Part shown: positions 59,483 through 64,000 of the stretch, piece after piece
How positions within the stretch are numbered: the first letter of the stretch is position 1
How the letters are laid out: every line of letters starts with the position of its first letter
Source of the DNA: CAVVGZ01 sp963747965
GTDB lineage: Bacteria > Chloroflexota > Anaerolineae > Anaerolineales > Anaerolineaceae
Assembly: GCA_963747965.1 (NCBI GenBank)
Contig: CAVVGZ010000005.1
Span: 1 to 64,000 of the forward strand
Direction of reading: 5' to 3'
Length of the DNA stretch: 64,000 bases
Translations under genes and position numbers: made by a program
Notes under the pieces: generated by a model
What the model saw: the letters and a program-made list of their open reading frames with translations, nothing else
The model's database searches: none
Told to the model about the DNA's origin: nothing

Positions 59483-60392
59483 TTAATCATCCGGCATCCT
59501 GAACCCATACTTCTCCAGTACCCATTTGGGAAACTCGAAACGTACTGTCTTTTCAGGATCAACCACCTGGCAGAATTTGAGCTGGCCCACCAGGCTCATG
59601 AGCATGCCGGCATCATTGAGCGGCATTTGAACAAAATCGGTGAGGAATTGGGCCATGCGCCGGGTAACCTGGATGGCAGCCTCATCCAGGCCTGGAGCAG
59701 AGAAGATCGTGGCGACTACTTCGTCAGTCTCCAAAAAGGGTGTGGGCAGTCCCGGGAGTGGAACCACCTGCGCTTTAAGGCGTACCTCACCGGCTGTCTC
59801 TGCCCCACAGACCACGATCTCGCCATCTCCCATAACCGCATGCATGTCCCCGCAGCCGAACAGGGCTCCCTGAACTCCGGCGGTAAAATAGACACGTGTC
59901 CCGGCGGTGATAAGGGTACAGTCCATATTGCCGCCGTGTGGTCCGGGAGTACCATTGGGAACTCTTCCGCTGGCGGGAGCCAAACCGATTACCCCGATCA
60001 TTGGGTTAGACGGGATTTCGATCTTCCCTTTGAAAATTACCTTGCCATTGTGGTGCTCCAGGAGAACCGTTTCCATTTCCGTAATATCCCCTCCCAGAAC
60101 GCCTTCGCCGGGCACGGTCACCATGGTGGAGTGATCTGCCACATTGATCTCAATGCAGATGGATGCGCAGGATATCACCTGGCTGGACTCCTTCAATGTA
60201 AACCGGTCCAGTCGCCGGATTGACATGCTCCCAGTCAAGTGCCCCTACCAGGTCGGATTGTGATTGAAGCTGACCTTGAAAACAATCATGGGTTTCAATC
60301 ACTACTTCATCGCCCTGGTTGACGCGGACTGCCTCCTTTAATCCCGGTTCAAAAGCATAGAAGACATTCTGGCGGGTGACTCTCTGTGACAT
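59483..60392 (-). CDS. Acetamidase/formamidase family protein, one frameshift
   Basis: The protein is about 302 residues. The N-terminal frame (from ATG 60392, with GGAG upstream) reads VRVNQGDEVVIETHDCFQGQ and NPATGPVYIEGVQPGDILRIH. After losing one base near 60155 the second frame continues INVADHSTMVTVPGEG, PGPHGGNMDCTLITAG, and GCGDMHAVMGDGEIVVCGAE, all FmdA/AmdA blocks with the metal-binding His and Asp. It would release ammonia from formamide or a small amide. It stands alone between an ABC-F gene (convergent) and the GerMN lipoprotein. Confidence 0.88.
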
Positions 60393-60507
60393 GTAGTTCT
60401 CCTTCTACTAAGAATAAAAATTCTGTATAAACAATTTTAATATGAAAGCCAATTCCGGGAAGAACACAGGTATGGAAAAATATTGGTTTCCTCGCCTTAC
60501 ACAGGGG

Positions 60508-61184
60508 TTATTGACCGGAGAGAAGATCCTCAAGGGGAATACCGTTGATAAAAAAACGTGCTTTCTGGACTGTATTAAACTGCAGGGCAGTCTCCTCCAG
60601 CTGCGCCTGGAGGCGCGGATTATCACAAACTCCACCCAGGTTGAGTTCACCTTGCAGCTCAATGACAGCCTCGCCGTTCTGCAGATTGATCCCGTCGACA
60701 GCCAGGTCAGCCTGGTAAAGCGCATTGTAGAGACCGGATTCACCGTAGTACTGGCTCTTCGATAGACAGCAGTTCTGTTAAAGCAGCCCGGAGCACAGCA
60801 GTTGTGTAGGGGATTTCAATTGTCACCGGGACGGCACTGTCTCCACAACCAACAGCCTTGCCTGATATTCCCCCATCCTCCAACGCCACTAGAAAGATTT
60901 TTAAATCAGATTGAATTTGCAGTTGATGGCGGGCTTTTTACAGAGGTTGGGGAGGTTGTAACCATCGGATCAGGGGAGGAAATATTGGTATTTTTCACGG
61001 GTGTGGAGGTAGATGCAGACTGCGTCTGGCTGGGAACCAGTAGCGTTGCGGTTGGCAGGAGAGTGGGTTCTATTTTTACTGGAAGATTACAGGCTGGCAG
61101 CAGCAGGATGAATATCAAGATAAATTCGAATCGTGTTTTTCGAAAGAATGCCAACATCATACTGCCCAATAGGTTTTTTTTCAT
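60508..61184 (-). CDS. GerMN domain lipoprotein, at least two frameshifts
   Basis: The first frame (61184 to 60906) starts MKKNLLGSMMLAFFRKTRF and shows a lipoprotein signal with LLPAC (Cys near 32), then a Ser/Thr/Pro linker. The same strand continues in other frames with KIFLVALEDGGISGKAVGCG and VPVTIEIPYTTAVLRAALTELL. A second slip then leads to YNALYQADLAVDGINLQNG, EAVIELQGELNLGGVCDNP and a stop at 60508. This is the GerMN (spore germination/sporulation) fold, also common in lipoproteins of non-sporulating bacteria. It is thus one extracytoplasmic protein of about 225 residues. Function unknown. Confidence 0.65.
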
Positions 61185-61317
61185 GCTATCAATTATCCAG
61201 GAAGGACAATTCCGCCTAAGGTTCTTTCTTGCGCGGCTTCTTAGAAAAATATCCTTAATCAGGATGATTGGATATGCAGCTATTTATTTATGTCTATTAT
61301 TAAATGCAGGGTATTGT

Positions 61318-61566
61318 TTAGCGGAGTAATCGCAATACCAACAGCAAAATTACAGCACCAACGAAAGCCGCAATGATGCTACCCACCATGCCTGATGCGA
61401 GGGTGATATTGAGCTGTTGAAAAATCCATCCGCCAAGGAAAGCGCCGGCAATACCGACGAAAATTTTTCCCAACAAGCCAAGGCGGATTCCCCTGATAAG
61501 TGCATCCGCTAAAAAACCGGCAATGCCGCCGACAATGATCCAGGAAATTATGGTTGTCACATCCAT
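61318..61566 (-). CDS. GlsB/YeaQ/YmgE family small membrane protein
   Basis: This 82-residue protein (from ATG 61566; GAGGAG sits upstream) has three hydrophobic helices with glycine-rich turns: SWIIVGGIAGFLADALIRG, GKIFVGIAGAFLGGWIFQQ, and a C-terminal AFVGAVILLLVLRLLR. These are the features of the transglycosylase-associated (stress) family. Members are induced by stress and the role is unclear. The in-frame TTG at 61572 is two codons upstream and less likely. Confidence 0.88.
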   Translation of the reverse strand: MDVTTIISWIIVGGIAGFLADALIRGIRLGLLGKIFVGIAGAFLGGWIFQQLNITLASGMVGSIIAAFVGAVILLLVLRLLR

Positions 61567-61572
61567 TCTCAA

Positions 61573-61882
61573 CTCCTCTCAAGATAATTAAAATGAGTAT
61601 AGCATTTTTCAACAAATTCGGAAATTACGTCCGCGGGTTGCCAGGGACTTCAACCGGATAGTCCATTGATCGAATTCGTTAAAGATAATAAAACAACGGT
61701 TGGGATATTCTCCGAATTAAAAGGAAACCAGAGGGTCAATCGGAATCTTATTGATCAAATTTCAGGTTTTTAAGGGCTTGCTGTTATTACGAAGATTGAA
61801 ATTTATAGATTAGCCCTTGCAATTAATTGTATTATCACTATAATCTATATAGAAACATATTCTAAAGATAATCATTATCCTT
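61573..61882 (+). promoter_or_regulatory. Promoter region of the Fur/PerR-type regulator
   Basis: The region has no gene. Near the right end TTGCAA (61817-61822) and TATAAT (61839-61844), 16 bases apart, make a good promoter. The palindrome GATAAT-C-ATTATC (61867-61879) lies just before the start codon of the regulator, suggesting autoregulation. Confidence 0.55.
61867..61879. promoter_or_regulatory. Fur/PerR-type box
   Basis: GATAAT-C-ATTATC is a perfect 6-1-6 palindrome that matches Fur-family operators. It overlaps the ribosome-binding region of the Fur-family gene, and a near-perfect second copy lies before katG (63155-63167). Confidence 0.6.
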
Positions 61883-62335
61883 ATGAAAATTGATCCTGAA
61901 CAGCGTTACAACATTCTTCTAACTAAACTGAAACAACGTAACTGCCGGATAACATCACACCGCCTGGCATTGATCCGGATGCTGGCTATCTCCGAAGGAC
62001 ATCCCAATGCCGCCGGGCTTTACGACCAGCTGCGCCTGCAGTTTCCTACGGTCAGCCTGGCGACCATCTATAAAACCCTGGCGCTTCTTAAAGAGGAGGG
62101 GGAGGTGCTGGAAATTGACCTGCATTCCGAGAGTCACTATGACGGAAACAAGCCTTACCCCCACCCTCACCTGATATGCAGCCGATGCTGCAAGATCCTG
62201 GATGGTGATGAAGTAATTTTCATAGACAGGTTAAACCAGGAGATAAAGGAAAAATACGACTTCCGGGTAGAGCAGTCCCAACTGCTATTCTATGGAATTT
62301 GTGCAGAGTGCTGGTCTAAAAACCAGCAAGGTTAA
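61883..62335 (+). CDS. perR: Fur family transcriptional regulator, probably PerR-like
   Basis: The protein has 150 residues. The winged helix reads RITSHRLALIRMLAISEGHPNAAGLYDQL and VSLATIYKTLALLKEEGEV (DNA-recognition helix). The dimerisation domain has HPHLICSRCCKILDGDEV with a CxxC-type zinc site, and a second Cys pair near the C-terminus (CAEC). The regulatory metal residues (His/Asp) appear in the expected regions. The box in front of it and the katG gene downstream support a peroxide sensor of the PerR type, but Fur proper is possible. Intact. Confidence 0.85.
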   Translation: MKIDPEQRYNILLTKLKQRNCRITSHRLALIRMLAISEGHPNAAGLYDQLRLQFPTVSLATIYKTLALLKEEGEVLEIDLHSESHYDGNKPYPHPHLICSRCCKILDGDEVIFIDRLNQEIKEKYDFRVEQSQLLFYGICAECWSKNQQG

Positions 62336-63089
62336 TCCTATGACATAGGAAAAAATCATTATCAACTCGGATTGGGTGAATTGGAACCGTCGAACGAAAT
62401 ACCATATTAACTTTGAGTGAAAACAATTATTCCGTGCGGATTCTCCGTACGCCATGAAATCGAATTCTCGGCAAAAATCTCACCACAAATGCCGGTTTGT
62501 TTCTATTGCAGGAGCATGGCAATAAGTATGGGATTTTTGATATGAAGGATAGCTATCTTGTTTTTGTCAATACGTCCACCAATACAATCCAAATGGACCA
62601 AAGCAAAACCATGCTGTGCGGCAAATTGGTTGGAATTGAAAAACTGGATTGGTTGATATTATTGCAAAGCGATCCCCTGGTCTAAGAAATTTCCATTTCG
62701 ATCAAGGAACCGGAAACGGTTTCAATATTTTTGGGGAACTTCAACTACAAAACATCACCTGTACCTGCGGCACTGGCGCAGGCAAGATATGCTGCTTGAA
62801 GTACTCCTTTCTGGTTGGCAAGATCAACCGAACGGCCTGACGCTTGGTGATGGCATTTTCTGAGAAATATCCTTATCAAGATGTATATGAACAAAGCCTT
62901 CCCTGAAAAAATCACCCAAATAACATCTTATCCCGATATTTGTGATATAAGTTGGGCCGAGAAAAATCATTTCAAACACCCGATTTTATGAAATGGATCG
63001 ATAATGGATGTTAAGAATGTTGTGAAATAGAGGAAGCTATGCTAAATTAAAGTGGATTCCGTAAAAACCATCACCCCGGAGAGGTGAAA

Positions 63090-63146
63090 ATGTTGGCAAA
63101 ATATATCAAACGTGGAAATTCGAATGATAAATTTTTGGGGAGGTGA
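63090..63146 (+). CDS. Short leader peptide candidate (18 aa)
   Basis: ATG 63090 is preceded by CGGAGAGGTGAAA and encodes MLAKYIKRGNSNDKFLGR before a TGA. Its strong ribosome-binding site is the only evidence that it is translated. It may be a leader peptide for katG or simply a chance frame. Confidence 0.25.
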   Translation: MLAKYIKRGNSNDKFLGR

Positions 63147-63154
63147 ACGATAGC

Positions 63155-63167
63155 GATAATAATTATG
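63155..63167. promoter_or_regulatory. Fur/PerR-type box upstream of katG
   Basis: GATAAT-A-ATTATG differs from a perfect 6-1-6 palindrome in its last base. It has the same core as the box before the Fur-family gene at 61867-61879. It is 113 bases before the katG start. Confidence 0.5.
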
Positions 63168-63280
63168 TCAAAACTCTTTATTAATACCGGTAATTATCAT
63201 CCAGTAGCACCCTTTTTTATAAAAAGGTAACCTGGATACCTGCTATTTATCAATTCAAACCATAAAAAGGAGAAAATTCT

Positions 63281-64000
63281 ATGGGTAAAGAAAGCAAAGA
63301 CCTCGTTGGCAAACAGACTGCCGGCAGCGGCACGACAAACCGGGATTGGTGGCCAAACCAGTTAAATCTTGATATTCTCCACCAACACTCTTCGAAATCC
63401 AATCCAATGGGAAAGGATTTCAATTATGCGGAAGAGTTTAAAAAGCTAGATCTGAATGCATTGAAGAAGGACCTGCGTGAACTGATGACCCAATCGCAGG
63501 AGTGGTGGCCCGCCGACTGGGGACATTACGGAGGTCTGATGATCCGTATGGCCTGGCATAGCGCCGGCACTTACCGCACCGGAGACGGTCGGGGCGGCGC
63601 AGGTAACGGCAGTCAGCGCCTTGCACCGCTTAACAGTTGGCCCGATAATGTCAATTTGGACAAGGCGCGGCGGTTATTGTGGCCGATCAAGCAAAAGTAT
63701 GCACAGAAAATTTCCTGGGCTGACCTGATGATCCTTGCCGGCAATGTCGCCCTGGAATCAATGGGTTTCAAGACCTTTGGTTTCGCCGGCGGCCGTGAGG
63801 ATATTTGGGAAGCAGAAAAGGACATTTACTGGGGTTCCGAAGACGCGTGGCTTGGAGACAAGCGCTACTCTGGTAACCGTGATCTTGAAAATCCACTGGC
63901 TGCGGTGCAGATGGGTCTCATCTATGTGAACCCGGAAGGACCAAACGGAGAGCCTATCCCTTCTGCTTCAGGGCATGATGTTCGTGAGACCTTCGGCCGC
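63281..64000 (+). CDS. katG: Catalase-peroxidase KatG (N-terminal part; runs off the right edge)
   Basis: There are 240 residues of the enzyme that breaks down hydrogen peroxide with haem. The distal site RMAWHSAGTYR gives Arg89, Trp92 and His93, and Tyr215 in LIYVNPEG is the middle member of the Met-Tyr-Trp adduct. WWPADWGHYGGLMI precedes the site and KTFGFAGGREDIWE follows. The frame is open to the last base. AAGGAG lies eight bases before the ATG. PerR regulation is likely from the box upstream and the Fur-family gene. Confidence 0.95.
   Translation, partial: MGKESKDLVGKQTAGSGTTNRDWWPNQLNLDILHQHSSKSNPMGKDFNYAEEFKKLDLNALKKDLRELMTQSQEWWPADWGHYGGLMIRMAWHSAGTYRTGDGRGGAGNGSQRLAPLNSWPDNVNLDKARRLLWPIKQKYAQKISWADLMILAGNVALESMGFKTFGFAGGREDIWEAEKDIYWGSEDAWLGDKRYSGNRDLENPLAAVQMGLIYVNPEGPNGEPIPSASGHDVRETFGR

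Larger units (their letters stand above)
62336..63280 (+). other. Long intergenic region before katG, with small frames and a Fur-type box
   Basis: The 945 bases hold no large gene. A 62-codon frame at 62497-62685 and another at 62649-62840 lack motifs. A short 18-codon frame with a strong GGAGAGGTG site lies at 63090-63146. The box at 63155-63167 and an AAGGAG ribosome-binding site before ATG 63281 precede katG. Confidence 0.45.

Noticed and set aside
59432..60223. Plus-strand frame of 263 codons opposite the acetamidase
   Set aside because: The minus strand carries a recognisable FmdA fold; the plus frame has no motif.
1..64000. CRISPR array, tRNA, rRNA or insertion sequence
   Set aside because: No regularly spaced short repeats, tRNA-like cloverleaf, rRNA-like sequence or transposase was recognised on either strand.

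Overview
The window reads as a chromosomal segment of an anaerobic, heterotrophic, amino-acid- and sugar-fermenting bacterium. Several genes have the look of Anaerolineae (Chloroflexota): a GguAB/ChvE-type sugar transporter, GlgE with a GT4 glucan synthase, DUF6544 and DUF6159 proteins, and a GerMN lipoprotein. This assignment is an inference from gene content, not a measured phylogeny. Anaerobic enzymes dominate (two radical-SAM activating or maturing enzymes, a glycyl radical enzyme, a radical-SAM aminomutase and a B12 aminomutase), but a PerR-like regulator and KatG show defence against peroxide.

Layout. 1-5.6 kb: lipoprotein start, membrane protein, methyltransferase, then a sulfatase with its anaerobic maturase (all minus). 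6-7 kb: decayed P-loop gene and a SOUL protein. 7.5-10.8 kb: glycyl radical enzyme very like trans-4-hydroxy-L-proline dehydratase (HypD) with its activase. 11-14 kb: membrane flippase-like protein, flavodoxin, CoA-binding protein. 14.4-17.7 kb: GT4 glucan synthase plus GlgE. 18.1-20.6 kb: pseudogene remnant and an AT-richer nuclease-ATPase (DUF2075 type). 21.7-30 kb: a response regulator (REC-HTH-REC), a divergent ABC-ATPase/histidine-kinase fusion, a tandemly duplicated sugar-binding lipoprotein, GguA and GguB. 30.3-31.3 kb: glucokinase. 31.9-48.1 kb: a lysine fermentation island: SAH-hydrolase-like protein, thiolase, acyl-CoA beta-transaminase (kat-like), kce, atoDA, kdd, kamA, kamB, kamC, kamD, kamE, then an amidohydrolase. 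48-53 kb: DUF6544, DUF1294, esterase, ATP-grasp, DUF6159 (minus). 53-59 kb: MFS, kinase fragment, GT-C membrane protein, ABC-F. 59-64 kb: acetamidase, GerMN lipoprotein, GlsB-like protein, PerR-like regulator and the start of katG.

How the genes work together. The lysine genes encode a nearly complete route from L-lysine to acetoacetate and acetyl-CoA. A class III aminotransferase sits where the deaminase Kal is found in other clusters, so 3-aminobutyryl-CoA is probably transaminated to acetoacetyl-CoA rather than deaminated to crotonyl-CoA. The sugar transporter is flanked by its own signalling pair. The sensor is a single-chain fusion of a transporter-type ATPase (H-loop His replaced by Asn) to a HisKA_3/HATPase kinase, which is the most unusual object in the window.

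Caution. About 20 otherwise well-conserved genes are broken by one or more single-base frameshifts, several in homopolymers. I interpret most as sequence-accuracy errors rather than decay. Frameshifted genes are given as one feature over the full extent, with the break noted. No rRNA, tRNA, insertion sequence or CRISPR array was seen.
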